64,000 nucleotides of DNA, from the NCBI RefSeq assembly GCF_016107395.1, contig NZ_JAAIKO010000001.1:1-64000 (forward strand), in the 5' to 3' direction. Shown one piece after another: positions 38,373 to 47,703 of the stretch. Every line of letters begins with the position of its first letter. The stretch's first letter is position 1. The notes beneath the pieces were generated by a model that was given only the letters and a program-made list of their open reading frames with translations, searched no databases and was not told the origin of the DNA. The position numbers and the translations under genes are program-made. The stretch comes from Streptomyces fildesensis. GTDB lineage: Bacteria; Actinomycetota; Actinomycetes; Streptomycetales; Streptomycetaceae.

Positions 38373-39221
38373 TCACTCCTGCTCATTGAGCGCGGCGGTG
38401 ATCGCCTCCGCGGCGTCCTGGTCGAGCATGGTCGTGATGTCGGTGTCCAGCACCGCGCCGAAGCCCGCGTCGTACACCGCCGCGCTCACGCAGTAGCCGG
38501 TGTCGAGCACGAAGGTACGGAACGCCCACTCGGACCCGGTCCCGGCCGTGCCGTCCGGGCGCTGCACGCGTACCGGCTTGCCGTCCGGGCCGAACCCGAA
38601 CTCGCTGAACCGGAACTGCATGCCCTGCCCGATGGCCTTGCTGTACGCCTCCTTGAGGGTCCACAGCCGCACCAGGCTGGGGTTGCGCTGCTCCTGTTCC
38701 AGCGAGGCGAGGGTGACCAGTTCGTACGGCGTGCACACATGGCGGCCCAGGCCGCTGCCGTACATCTGCCGGTCGGTCCGTTCGGCGTCCACGCCGATCA
38801 GACCGCGGGTGGTGAGGCCGACCAGCAGCAGGTCCTCGGTGTGGCTGAGGCTGATGTCGATCTGGTCGCAGCCGCGCAGATACGGCCGCCCGGTCGGCCC
38901 GTAGGCCAGCTCCAGGTCGTCGGGGTCGCCGTTGAGCACCGCGCCGGCGGCGAACTTCAGCAGGATCCGCGAGGCGGCGTAGCGGCTGCGGACGGCGGGG
39001 TGGGCGAGGTCGAGATAGCGGGACCAGTCCCGGCCGAGCAGCGCGCGCAGTTCCTCGCCCTCGGGCAGGTCCGGCTGCAGATCGGCCAGCTGGGCGTAGA
39101 TCAGCGCGGTTCCGTAGGCCGTCAGGTCGGCGCGGACCCTGTCCCAGGCGGCAACCCTCGCGCCCACCTCGACCGGCTCGCCGAGGGGTGGGCCGAGAGT
39201 GGAGTTCCCGGGGACGGTCAT
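38373..39221 (-). CDS. Sfp/Gsp-type 4'-phosphopantetheinyl transferase
   Basis: A 282-residue transferase, last gene of the long leftward operon. Visible: RSRYAASRILLKFAAGAVL near residue 80, GPTGRPYLRG, ISLSHTEDLLLVGLT, the metal motif LIGVDAERTDR near 142 and RLWTLKEAYSKAIGQG near 183. These fit the Sfp/AcpT class. GGAGGAGC precedes the ATG at 39221. Being in the FAAL/PKS operon, it probably activates the two discrete ACPs and the PKS carrier domain of that operon. It is convergent with the LuxR-type regulator gene. Confidence 0.95.
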   Translation of the reverse strand: MTVPGNSTLGPPLGEPVEVGARVAAWDRVRADLTAYGTALIYAQLADLQPDLPEGEELRALLGRDWSRYLDLAHPAVRSRYAASRILLKFAAGAVLNGDPDDLELAYGPTGRPYLRGCDQIDISLSHTEDLLLVGLTTRGLIGVDAERTDRQMYGSGLGRHVCTPYELVTLASLEQEQRNPSLVRLWTLKEAYSKAIGQGMQFRFSEFGFGPDGKPVRVQRPDGTAGTGSEWAFRTFVLDTGYCVSAAVYDAGFGAVLDTDITTMLDQDAAEAITAALNEQE

Positions 39222-39284
39222 CCTTGCTCCTCCAGACGGTGGATCAACAGCATTGGGTGTTCCAGGTGCGCGGTGGCGCGGGTC

Positions 39285-39539
39285 TCACGGTGCGGCGGCT
39301 CTCGCGCCGCCGGCGACCAGGGAGTGGATCTGCTGGAAGGTGCGGGCCTCCAGGACCTGCCGGACCGGGATCCGGCGCCCGGTCTCGTCCTCCAGCAGTG
39401 ACACCAGCCGGAGCAGGTGCAGCGAGTCCCAGCCCTCGACGTCCGCGAGGTCGGTGTACGCGTCCCGGTCGGACAGTTGCAGGCCCAGTTCGGTGCGCAG
39501 CAGCCGCAGAAAGCCGCCCAGGTCGTCGATGCCGCTCAT
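39285..39539 (-). CDS. Acyl carrier protein partnered with FkbH-like protein
   Basis: An 84-residue ACP with the attachment site VEGWDSLHLLRLVSLLED near residue 38. The ATG overlaps the FkbH-like stop (ATGA). In methoxymalonyl and tetronate pathways a discrete ACP beside FkbH receives the glyceryl group made from 1,3-bisphosphoglycerate; this is the likely cargo here. It contrasts with the other ACP of the operon at 45590, which lies beside the acyl-activating enzymes. Confidence 0.92.
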   Translation of the reverse strand: MSGIDDLGGFLRLLRTELGLQLSDRDAYTDLADVEGWDSLHLLRLVSLLEDETGRRIPVRQVLEARTFQQIHSLVAGGARAAAP

Positions 39540-41509
39540 CGGCGGTCCCCTTCCGGTCCGTCGTTCCGGTCATGCCCGTCGTTCGGGCCGCCCGCGTCGA
39601 GCCGTTCGATCCGGGCGTCGAGGGTGAGGTGTTCCGGCACCGGCAGGACCGTTCGCAGGTCATGGCGCAGAAGTACGCCGGCACCGTCGCCGTCCTCCCC
39701 CACCTCCTCGAAGCCGAGCGAGGGATAGAAGTCCCGCACCCGGTGGTTCTTCGCGGTCGGCCGGTACCGCGCGTGCACCGCGGCGAGTCCGGCGTCCCGC
39801 GCCCGCTCCAGCAGGACGGCAACGCAGCCCTGCTCGATGCCCCTTGCCAGAACTCGGCAGCTCAACCAGATGTTGTCCAGATGAAGTCCGTCGGCCGCGC
39901 GATGGCCGAGCACCGCCCCGACGAGCCCGTTGTCGCCGAACCGGTCGGTCGCGCGCGCGACGAGCACCAGCTGCCGCGGATCGGCGGCCCGTGCCTCCAG
40001 GTCCGGCTGCGCCAGCCGCAGTCCGGTGAGGTTGAACTGGTTGGTGCGCTGCGTGAGCTGGGCGAGCCGGGCGAACTCGTGCCCCAGGGGCGCGCTCAGC
40101 TCCACCCCCACCTTGAGCTCGCGCAGGAAGTCCGCGTGCGAGCCGCTGCCCTCGCGCAGCTCCCGGCGCTCGCGCTCCACCCGGTACTGCCCGGTCCTGG
40201 CCCGGTCCTCGTCCGTCAGCCGGGGCGTGTCGAACCAGCCGTCCGCCAGCAGCCGCGTCACATGCAGCGCGGGTTCGTCGTCGAGCGGGACGACGGCGAC
40301 CTGCGGGGCGCCGTGCCGCACCTGGGCGCGTTCGGCCGGGGAGTCGTCGGCGAGGACGAGGGAGTCGAGGCCGATGCCGAGGCGGTCGGCGATATCGGCG
40401 ACATTGCCGTCCTTGGGCCGCCAGTTGGCGTTGACCTGCACGAAGTCCGTCTCGCGCAGCACCATGTCGGGGTGGTCGCGGAGCACGGCGAGCACCGGCT
40501 CCGCATCGTTCTTGCTGCTCACGGCGAGCAGCACGCCCTGCGAGCCGAGCTGCTTGACGGTCCGCTGGAACGCCCCGAAGGCCTCGCCGCGCAGCGTCCC
40601 CGCCGCCGCGATCCCGTCCGCCCCCGCGTCGCCCAGGATGCCGTCCCAGAGCGTGTCGTCCAGGTCGAGGACCAGGCACTTCTTCGTCATCCCGCGCAGC
40701 GACCTGGCGAGATGCGCGGCCTCCCGGGCGTAGGCGGCGAGCAGCGCCGCGGTGTACTGGGCCTTGGCGTAGCCGGCCAGCCGGGGATCCAAGACGGGGC
40801 CGGTGTCGGCGATCAGCGGATCGAGGTCGATGACGGCCAGGCCCGGGAAGCGTTCGGTCAGCCGGAGCAGCGCCGCGTTGAACTCCCGCCACACCGCGCC
40901 GAGTCGGGCCCGCGAGCGGTGGTCGACGAGCTGGTGGGTGTGGCGGCGCAGCAGCGGCAGGGTGTTGAGCACGAGCGTGCCGCCGGTTCCGTCCGCCGTC
41001 CCGGCGAGCCGGGCGTGCTCGGCGGCCAGGCCGGTGAGCCGCTCCAGTACGCCGTCGGCGGCGCGGGACAGCGCGGCGACGTCCCAGGGCAGCGGCACCT
41101 CGGAGAAGACGGTCTCGGCGTCGAGCAGACACAGCGAGAGGTCGGCTCCCAGACCGTGGAAGAGCCCCTGCTCGGAGGTCAGATCGTGCAGGTAGGCGCC
41201 GTGGTCGCCGAGCACGGGGTGCAGCAGCAGCCCGTGCCGGGCCAGTTCCGCGGTGAGCGGGTCGACGAGCTGGGCCACGGTGGACTGGCCGGTGACGGCG
41301 ACGGTGACGACAGGGGTGCCCGGATGGGCGGCCAGGACGGCGGCGCGGTCGAGGCCGGCGAGCAGCCGGCCGGCGCGCGGCAGATCGGCGGCCGCGGACG
41401 TGCCGGGGTCGTCGGTGAGCTCCGCGAGCAGCGGGGCGACCCGGTCGTACTCCGCCTCGAGCCGCCCGAGTGCCTTGAGCTCGCGCAGCCGTTCCAGTCC
41501 TGTTGTCAT
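39536..41509 (-). CDS. FkbH-like HAD-family protein, glyceryl-ACP synthase candidate
   Basis: A 657-residue protein of the long FkbH type: an N-terminal region (1-270) resembling SGNH-like domains, a HAD phosphatase domain with KKCLVLDLDDTLWDGILGD near residue 275 and AVSSKNDAEPV, and a C-terminal acetyltransferase-like part with RPTAKNHRVRDFYPSLGFEEV. FkbH homologues take 1,3-bisphosphoglycerate, remove phosphate and load the glyceryl group on an ACP. The first Asp pair of the HAD motif is intact. It lies between the KAS III-like gene and its ACP, 29 bp after the former. Together these three are the hallmark of tetronate pathways. The substrate is inferred from family. Confidence 0.92.
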   Translation of the reverse strand: MTTGLERLRELKALGRLEAEYDRVAPLLAELTDDPGTSAAADLPRAGRLLAGLDRAAVLAAHPGTPVVTVAVTGQSTVAQLVDPLTAELARHGLLLHPVLGDHGAYLHDLTSEQGLFHGLGADLSLCLLDAETVFSEVPLPWDVAALSRAADGVLERLTGLAAEHARLAGTADGTGGTLVLNTLPLLRRHTHQLVDHRSRARLGAVWREFNAALLRLTERFPGLAVIDLDPLIADTGPVLDPRLAGYAKAQYTAALLAAYAREAAHLARSLRGMTKKCLVLDLDDTLWDGILGDAGADGIAAAGTLRGEAFGAFQRTVKQLGSQGVLLAVSSKNDAEPVLAVLRDHPDMVLRETDFVQVNANWRPKDGNVADIADRLGIGLDSLVLADDSPAERAQVRHGAPQVAVVPLDDEPALHVTRLLADGWFDTPRLTDEDRARTGQYRVERERRELREGSGSHADFLRELKVGVELSAPLGHEFARLAQLTQRTNQFNLTGLRLAQPDLEARAADPRQLVLVARATDRFGDNGLVGAVLGHRAADGLHLDNIWLSCRVLARGIEQGCVAVLLERARDAGLAAVHARYRPTAKNHRVRDFYPSLGFEEVGEDGDGAGVLLRHDLRTVLPVPEHLTLDARIERLDAGGPNDGHDRNDGPEGDRR

Positions 41510-41538
41510 GTAACGCAATCCGTCCTTCTCAGACCTTC

Positions 41539-42558
41539 TCAGACCTTCTCCAGAGCGAGCCCGGTCTTGATCCACTTGCTGGACTCCACCGCGATGGTGA
41601 GCGCCCGCTGGCCGACCCGCAGTTCCGGCAGCAGTCGTTCGATCTGCTGGAAGGGCAGGGCGTTGCCGGTGTTGCCGGTGTCGGAGACACAGCTGATCTC
41701 GCGGGCCCCCGGCACCGCCAGGTGCTCGACGATGCGCTGGGTCATCCGGGTGGAGAGCTGCGGCGGCAGCAGGAAGTCGAGGTCGCCGATGCCCCAGTCC
41801 AGCAGGCCCAGGAGGTCCCAGAGGATCTCCACGGCCATGACGGGGACGCTCTCCTCGATCTCCTTGTAGTCCTCGGAGATCATCTGGCGTTCGGTGTGCC
41901 GGTCGGTGATCCCGTACCAGTCGATGATCTGGCCGGGCGGCCGGCCGAGCCCGGCGAAGCGGTTGAGCACCCCGCGCAGCGCGACCCGTTCCCCGGCCGG
42001 CTCCGCGGTGAGGACGGCGGCGCCCGCGCCGTCCCCGAACAGCACGTAGTTCACCAGCTCCTCGGTGGGCATCCGGCTCAGGTCGCGGCGCAGGTCGAGA
42101 TGGCGGTTGGTCACGTCCCCGCCGATCACCAGCCCCGCTCCGCAGCCGCCGGCGATCAGCGAACGTCCCAGGTCGATGGCCTGCACCGCGCCGGAGCAGC
42201 CGGCCTGGAGCTGATACGCGGGCAGGTAGTTGAGCCCGAGCCGGTCGGCGACCCGGGCGGCGGTGGTCGGCAGCAGGGTGTCGGGGGTCGCGGTGGCGAG
42301 GACGAGGAACTCGATGTCGGAGGCGTCGAGTCCGGCGCCGGCGATGGCCAGGTCCCCGGCTTCCGCGCACAGGTCGGTGAGGCTCTGGTGGACCTCGCCG
42401 GTGGCCAGGTCCCAGGCGAAGTGCCGGGTCCTGGTGCCGACGAAGATGTCGATCCACTCCTCGCTCACGCTGAGCAGCTTCCCCAGGGTGCTGTTGTCCA
42501 CCGGCGCTCCGGGCAGCGCTGTACCGGTGGAGGCGAGGTACGCCGTCGTCCCGGTCAT
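41539..42558 (-). CDS. KAS III (FabH)-like enzyme lacking the catalytic His
   Basis: A 339-residue thiolase-fold protein with the nucleophile LQAGCSGAVQAIDLGRSL near residue 119 and FGDGAGAAVL. In FabH the triad is Cys-His-Asn, with His in the stretch (V/P)PHQAN; here the same place reads LPPQLSTRM near 263, so His is Pro. The Asn is kept in NTGNAL near 293. Loss of His usually abolishes decarboxylation, so the enzyme may perform acyl transfer or C-C/C-O coupling instead of a normal Claisen. KAS III-like proteins next to FkbH and ACP close tetronate rings. The ATG overlaps the PKS stop by 4 bp. Confidence 0.92.
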   Translation of the reverse strand: MTGTTAYLASTGTALPGAPVDNSTLGKLLSVSEEWIDIFVGTRTRHFAWDLATGEVHQSLTDLCAEAGDLAIAGAGLDASDIEFLVLATATPDTLLPTTAARVADRLGLNYLPAYQLQAGCSGAVQAIDLGRSLIAGGCGAGLVIGGDVTNRHLDLRRDLSRMPTEELVNYVLFGDGAGAAVLTAEPAGERVALRGVLNRFAGLGRPPGQIIDWYGITDRHTERQMISEDYKEIEESVPVMAVEILWDLLGLLDWGIGDLDFLLPPQLSTRMTQRIVEHLAVPGAREISCVSDTGNTGNALPFQQIERLLPELRVGQRALTIAVESSKWIKTGLALEKV

Positions 42559-45500
42559 GGCGTACGCACGCTGACGCACTCGGTCAGGAACTCAGCCAGC
42601 GAGCCGACGGACCGCAGCGCGGGCAGGAGTTGCTGTACGGAGATCTCGCCGGCGCTCGACAGCCGCGCCTCGATCCGGTCCTTGAGCTGCATGATCATCA
42701 CCGAGTCGAATCCCAGGTCCTCGTAGAAGCGCGCCGAGGCCACCACCTGCTCCAGCGGATAGCCGCCGACCTCCGCGACGGCCTCGACGACGGCGGCCAG
42801 CACCGGGTCCCGCTCCTGCGACAGCGCGTCCAGCCGGGCGGGTGGAGCGTCCGCCGGCTCGGCGAACTCGGCCGGGAGCGCGGCCGGGGGGCCCAGCGAG
42901 AGCACCGGCTCCCCCGGGCGTACGGCGGCCTTCGGGCTCCTGGCGGTCTGCTCCGACGGCTCGGCCGGCCGGTTCCAGAAGCGGTGCCGGTCCGAGAACA
43001 CATACGGCCGCAGCCGTTCGGCCGTGCGCTGCCGCGGTGCGTAGAGCGCGTCCCACTCCGGGTCGAGTCCGGCCCGGTAGAGCGCGGCGACCAGTTCGGC
43101 CAGGTCCCGGCCGGACGCCTCGGCGCCCGGCGCCGGGTGCAGGAACTCGATGTCCCCGCGCAGCCCGGCCCGTCCCGCCAGCGGCAGCAGCTGCGGCTTG
43201 GGGCCGATCTCGATCAGATGGGTGGGTGCCAGCGCCTCGTTGAGCGCGCCCAGCGCGGACGAGAAGAGCACCGGCTCGGCCGCCTGGCCGGTCCAGTACG
43301 CGCCGTCCATCGGCTCGTCGCGCAGCATCCGCCCGTAGCGGGTGGAGGCCAGCGGCACCTGTGGCGGCGCGGCGGCGACGGTGCCGGCCGTCTCCGCGAA
43401 CCGGGACAGCGCCGGGGCCATCAGCGGTGAGTGGAAGGCGTGCGAGACCGGTACGGCCCTGGTCCGCACCCCCCGCGAGCGCAGGATCTCCGCGATCCGC
43501 TCCAGCGCCTTCACGGCGCCGGACAGCACCACGTCGGCGGGCCCGTTGACCGCGCCGAGGCCCACCTGCGGCTCGTCGTCGAGCAGGCTCCGCAGATCGG
43601 CGGGGCTCGCGTTGACCGCCAGCATGCCGCCGCCCGCGGGGAGTTCCTGCATGAGCGCGCCGCGGACGGCCACCAGCCGGGCCGCCTCGTCCAGGCTCAG
43701 CACTCCGGCGAGCACCGCCGCCGGGTACTCGCCGATGCTGTGGCCGAGCACGGCGGCAGGCTGGACGCCGAGTTCGGTGAGGGTACGGGCCAGGGCGTAG
43801 CCGACCGCGAACAGGGCGGGCTGCGCGGTGCCGGTCTCGTGAATGCGCTGCTCACCACCCAGGATCAGATCGCGGACGGAGCCCCCGGTGTGCGGGGCGA
43901 GGGCCGCGTCGGCCTCGTCGAGAAAGTGCCGGTACACGGCGGAGTCACGGTGGAGCCCTGCGGTCATCGCCGGGAACTGGCTGCCCTGGCCGGTGAAGAG
44001 GAACGCCACCACGGGCCGGCTCCACGGCCGGTGCGCGACCCCGCCGGGCAGGTCCTGCCCGGCGGCCTGCCGCAGCCCCGCGGCGAGTTCCGCGGTGTCG
44101 CGGGCGGTGAGGGCGAAGCGGAACGGCAGCCCGGTCTTGATCCGGTTGCTGCTCCAGCACAGCGCCGCCGCCTCGCCGCGCGGCCGCTTCGCGACGGCCT
44201 CCGCCTGGTCCGCGAGATTGCGGCGCAGCGCTTCCGGGGTGTCGCCGGTGAGGGTGAAGACGCCCGCCGCGCCGGCGGCCGTGTCCCGCCGGACGCCGGA
44301 CCCGACGGCCTTGTTCCTGGTCCTGGGCGCGGTGGCGAGCACCGCGTGCGCGTTGGTACCGCCCATGCCGAAGCTGCTCACCCCGGCCACGGCCTCGCCG
44401 GGCGGCAGCCGCAGCGGCGACTTCAGCAGCCGCAGCCCGCGCTCCGCGAGCCGCAGCTGCGGGTTCTCGCGGTCCGCGAACCGGCTGGCCGGGACGATCC
44501 GGTGGTGCAGCGCCAGCGCCGCCTTGATCAGCCCCGCGATGCCCGCCGCGCCCTCGGTGTGCCCGAGGTTGCCCTTCACGGAGCCGATGGCGCACGGTTC
44601 GGCGCGCTCCACACCGTGCACCGTGCCCAGCGCCGCGCATTCGATGGCGTCGCCCAGCACCGTGCCGGTGCCGTGCGCCTCGATGAACGAGACCTGCTCC
44701 GGGGTGACGCCGGCCCGCCGGTACGCGGCCTCGACGACCTTCTGCTGCGACCAGCGGTTGGGGGCGGTGACACCGTTGCTGCGGCCGTCCTGGTTCACCG
44801 CGGTGCCGCGGATCACCGCGTAGATCCGCTGCCCGTCGGCGAGCGCGTCCGCGGTCCTGCGCAGCACGACCAGGCCGACGCCGTCACTGCGCGCGATGCC
44901 GTCGGCGTCCGCGCTGAACGGACGGCAGCGGCCGTCCGAGGAGGCCAGCCCCAACTGGGTGTAGACGATGCCGAGCGCCGGGGACAGCACCAGGTTCACC
45001 CCGCCGGCCAGCGCCGTGTCGCACTCGCCGGACAGCAGCGCGTTGGCGGCCAGGTGCACGGCGACCAGCGACGAGGAACAGGCGGTGTCGACGGCGAGGC
45101 TCGGCCCGGTGAGGTTCAGGTGGTACGAGATCCGGTTGGCGGTCATCCCCGCGCTGCTGCCCGCGCCCAGCTGCGGGGTGATCTCCGTGTGGTCGCCCAT
45201 CCGCAGCCGGCCCCACTCGCCGCCCATCACCCCGACGAAGACACCGGCGTCCGTGCCGGCCAGCGCGCCCGGGGCCCGCCCGGAGTCCTCCAGGGCGCGC
45301 CAGGCGCACTGCAGCAGCAGCCGGTGCTGCGGGTCCATCGCGGCGGCCTCGCGCGGCGCCACCGAGAAGAAGTCGTTGTCGAAGGCGTCCGCGTCGTCGA
45401 TGAAGCCGCCGCGCGTCATCTCCGAGTGCACGGCGCCGGGCTCCTGCGAGGCGTAGTCGCGGGGGTTCCAGCGCTGCTCCGGAATGTCGCCGACGGCGTC

Positions 45501-45590
45501 GCCGCCGCGCATCAGCAGGTCCCAGTACGCGTCGCTGCCCGGCGCTCCGGGGAACGCGCAGTCGAGCCCGACGATGGCGATGGAGTCCAT
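42555..45590 (-). CDS. Single-module type I PKS (KS-AT-ACP)
   Basis: A 1011-residue protein. KS residues 1-430 with [13 protein letters not shown] near 166 and EAHGTGT and NLGHTEGAAG; AT about 530-830 with GHSIGEYPAA near 615 and SHAFHS, the malonyl-CoA signature; ACP near 930-1000 with DLGFDSVMIMQLKDRIE around 962. There is no reductive domain, so one round gives a beta-ketoacyl-ACP. There is no N-terminal docking helix: the KS starts at residue 3. The gene overlaps the upstream ACP by 1 bp and the downstream KAS III-like gene by 4 bp. The likely substrate is the fatty acyl group loaded by FAAL. Iterative use cannot be ruled out. Confidence 0.95.
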   Translation of the reverse strand: MDSIAIVGLDCAFPGAPGSDAYWDLLMRGGDAVGDIPEQRWNPRDYASQEPGAVHSEMTRGGFIDDADAFDNDFFSVAPREAAAMDPQHRLLLQCAWRALEDSGRAPGALAGTDAGVFVGVMGGEWGRLRMGDHTEITPQLGAGSSAGMTANRISYHLNLTGPSLAVDTACSSSLVAVHLAANALLSGECDTALAGGVNLVLSPALGIVYTQLGLASSDGRCRPFSADADGIARSDGVGLVVLRRTADALADGQRIYAVIRGTAVNQDGRSNGVTAPNRWSQQKVVEAAYRRAGVTPEQVSFIEAHGTGTVLGDAIECAALGTVHGVERAEPCAIGSVKGNLGHTEGAAGIAGLIKAALALHHRIVPASRFADRENPQLRLAERGLRLLKSPLRLPPGEAVAGVSSFGMGGTNAHAVLATAPRTRNKAVGSGVRRDTAAGAAGVFTLTGDTPEALRRNLADQAEAVAKRPRGEAAALCWSSNRIKTGLPFRFALTARDTAELAAGLRQAAGQDLPGGVAHRPWSRPVVAFLFTGQGSQFPAMTAGLHRDSAVYRHFLDEADAALAPHTGGSVRDLILGGEQRIHETGTAQPALFAVGYALARTLTELGVQPAAVLGHSIGEYPAAVLAGVLSLDEAARLVAVRGALMQELPAGGGMLAVNASPADLRSLLDDEPQVGLGAVNGPADVVLSGAVKALERIAEILRSRGVRTRAVPVSHAFHSPLMAPALSRFAETAGTVAAAPPQVPLASTRYGRMLRDEPMDGAYWTGQAAEPVLFSSALGALNEALAPTHLIEIGPKPQLLPLAGRAGLRGDIEFLHPAPGAEASGRDLAELVAALYRAGLDPEWDALYAPRQRTAERLRPYVFSDRHRFWNRPAEPSEQTARSPKAAVRPGEPVLSLGPPAALPAEFAEPADAPPARLDALSQERDPVLAAVVEAVAEVGGYPLEQVVASARFYEDLGFDSVMIMQLKDRIEARLSSAGEISVQQLLPALRSVGSLAEFLTECVSVRTP

Positions 45591-45883
45591 CAGCGGTTGT
45601 CCTCCCCGACCCGTGGGATCTCCACTGCCATGTACCCGACGAGGCTCTCGACCGTCGGGTGGTCCCACAGCAGGGTGGGCTCCACGTACAGCCCGAACTG
45701 GTCCTCCAGGTCACCGCACAGGCTCAGCGCGGCCACCGAGTCCATGCCGAACTCGGCCAGCGGCACCGTCGGGTCGATGCTGTCGGCCGGGCGGTTGAGG
45801 TAGAGCGCGAGCCGGTCGAGCAACCAGCCACGGTGCAGGTTGTCGGCGAGCACAGCACTGTGCCGGGTCGTCGGAGCGGTCAT
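45590..45883 (-). CDS. Acyl carrier protein for the FAAL-activated chain
   Basis: A 97-residue ACP with LAEFGMDSVAALSLCGDLED near residue 48 and the closing helix DHPTVESLVGYM. It lies between the dehydrogenase and PKS genes and overlaps the latter by one base. FAAL enzymes transfer acyl adenylate to such carriers, and acyl-ACP dehydrogenases act on the loaded chain, so it is the probable shuttle to the KS. Confidence 0.93.
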   Translation of the reverse strand: MTAPTTRHSAVLADNLHRGWLLDRLALYLNRPADSIDPTVPLAEFGMDSVAALSLCGDLEDQFGLYVEPTLLWDHPTVESLVGYMAVEIPRVGEDNR

Positions 45884-45921
45884 CGCTGGACTCCTTGGGT
45901 ACGCGTCAGGCCCATGAACCG

Positions 45922-47703
45922 TCAGCCGGGAATGGGAGTGTTGTAGAGGTCGTAGCTGCGCTGGGCGCTGAAACGGACGTGGACTTCGTGCCGGAGCCGG
46001 GTCTCGCACTCCCCCGGCAGATCGGGGACCTTCGCGCCCAGCCGCCGCGCGATGCGGTGCAAGGCAGCGGCCGCCCAGGCCGGGTCGGCCAGGAACGGGT
46101 CGGAGCCGTCCTGGTTGTGCCGCCACACCCCCAGCACGGCGGACGCCGCGAGCAGCAGCGCGTACCGGTCCATCAGGGCGAACGAGGCAGGACCCACCGG
46201 GGTGGTGCGGTCCGCGGGCTCCAGGGCCAGGACCCGGTCGCGCAGATCGCGGAACTCCTCCACCAACTGCCCGGCCAGCCCGCGCAGCGCCTTCTCCACC
46301 GGGCTGCGGCCCGGAATCGCGGCGGCGACCGACAGCAGCGACGCGCTGAGGCTGTCGCGGCCGCAGGCCAGGCTGAGCGACTCGGTGTGCAGCGGCGGCA
46401 GTTCGGCGCGCGGCCGGAAGAGCCCGGCGGGCGCGTCGTCCTCGACGAACCAGGACTGCCGGGCCAGCCGGTGCAGCTGCGGGATGACGGTGGCCTGGCA
46501 GGCCACCGATCCGGCGTGCCCGAGGCTGAGCACCGGCACGTCCCTGACGTGCTTCTGGAAGATGCCCAGCGTGCCCTCGCGGGTGTAGAACCCGGCGCCG
46601 AGCACGATCGACAGGTCGTACATCGTCTCGGTGAGGATCCGGGGCAGCAGGTACTTCAGCGCCGCCGAGTACACGCTGGTCTGCGTCGGCAGCAGATGGA
46701 TCGCGCGCATCGCGACGAGCGCCAGGCTGTCGTACAGCAGCAGGTTGACGAAGGCTCCGGTCGCGGCGGCGTCGGTGCGCTGCGCGTCGGAACGGGCGCC
46801 GGCCCAGCCGCCGCCACGGTGCTCGTGGTCGAAGCGGACCGCCGTGCGCAGGCTGGTGTCCACGGCCGCGAGCGCGGTCGCGGCGATGACGGTACGGCTG
46901 ATCTGGAAGGACCGCAGCGCCGTCTCGATACCGCTGCCGACCGGCCCGAGCAGCGCGGACTCCGGCACCGGGCAGTCGTCGAACTCCAGCCCCGCGAAGG
47001 CGTTGCCGCGCAGTCCGACCGGCATCTGGTGCGGCACGATCCTGGAGCGGTCCACGGGCAGCTCGCCCGGGTTCAGCAGCAGCACCGAATGGCTGCGGCT
47101 GCCGGGCGCCGGGTCGGTGCGGCAGAAAAGCACCAGGGCTTCGGAACGGGCCAGGTTGTTGATCACCGGCTTGCCGCCGCTGAGCAGGAACCCGCCGCCG
47201 TCCGCCCGCCGCGCCGCGACCTGGCTGCGGACCAGCTGGTTGCTGTGCGCCGTCTCGTGCTGCGCGATGGCCGCCTTCGCGCCCCGCAGCATCGAACCGG
47301 CGAGCCACTCCTGCTGCTCGTCGCTGCCCGCCATCCAGACGTCGGAGGCGGCCATGTACGACATCATCCCGTAGCTCATGCCGAGCCCGACGTCCCGCCG
47401 GAAGACCGGGCGCATGACGCGGACGAGGGTGTCGATGGAGTCCAGCCGGCCGCCGAGCCTGCTGGGGACGAACTCGCGGTTCATCCCGAAGTCGTCGAGC
47501 AGCGCCTCGCCCCGGGTGAACGGCACCGCCGCCCGGTCGGCGTTCAGCACCGCGTGGTAGCCGCAGGGATTGCCGGGATCGGTGGGATCGCCGAGCAGCG
47601 CCTCCAGTTCGGCGACGCGCGCCTGCACCGCAGCCTCACGCTGCTGCGGTGCGGGTGCTTCGGCGAGGGCGGCGGGGCCGCCGGTCGCGGGCCTGGTCAC
47701 CAC
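45922..47703 (-). CDS. Acyl-CoA/acyl-ACP dehydrogenase or oxidase-like flavoprotein
   Basis: A 593-residue flavoenzyme, about 200 residues longer than simple acyl-CoA dehydrogenases and near the size of acyl-ACP oxidases such as HxcO. Visible: AIAQHETAHSNQLVRSQV and SGGKPVINNLARSEALVLFCRTD (flavin beta-domain), MPVGLRGNAFAGLEFDDCPVP, then helical C-terminal parts with a long extension. Likely reaction is alpha,beta-desaturation of the acyl chain on ACP or CoA. GTG codons at 47703 and 47700 are both possible starts; either overlaps the FAAL stop. The catalytic base was not identified. Confidence 0.88.
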   Translation of the reverse strand: MVTRPATGGPAALAEAPAPQQREAAVQARVAELEALLGDPTDPGNPCGYHAVLNADRAAVPFTRGEALLDDFGMNREFVPSRLGGRLDSIDTLVRVMRPVFRRDVGLGMSYGMMSYMAASDVWMAGSDEQQEWLAGSMLRGAKAAIAQHETAHSNQLVRSQVAARRADGGGFLLSGGKPVINNLARSEALVLFCRTDPAPGSRSHSVLLLNPGELPVDRSRIVPHQMPVGLRGNAFAGLEFDDCPVPESALLGPVGSGIETALRSFQISRTVIAATALAAVDTSLRTAVRFDHEHRGGGWAGARSDAQRTDAAATGAFVNLLLYDSLALVAMRAIHLLPTQTSVYSAALKYLLPRILTETMYDLSIVLGAGFYTREGTLGIFQKHVRDVPVLSLGHAGSVACQATVIPQLHRLARQSWFVEDDAPAGLFRPRAELPPLHTESLSLACGRDSLSASLLSVAAAIPGRSPVEKALRGLAGQLVEEFRDLRDRVLALEPADRTTPVGPASFALMDRYALLLAASAVLGVWRHNQDGSDPFLADPAWAAAALHRIARRLGAKVPDLPGECETRLRHEVHVRFSAQRSYDLYNTPIPG

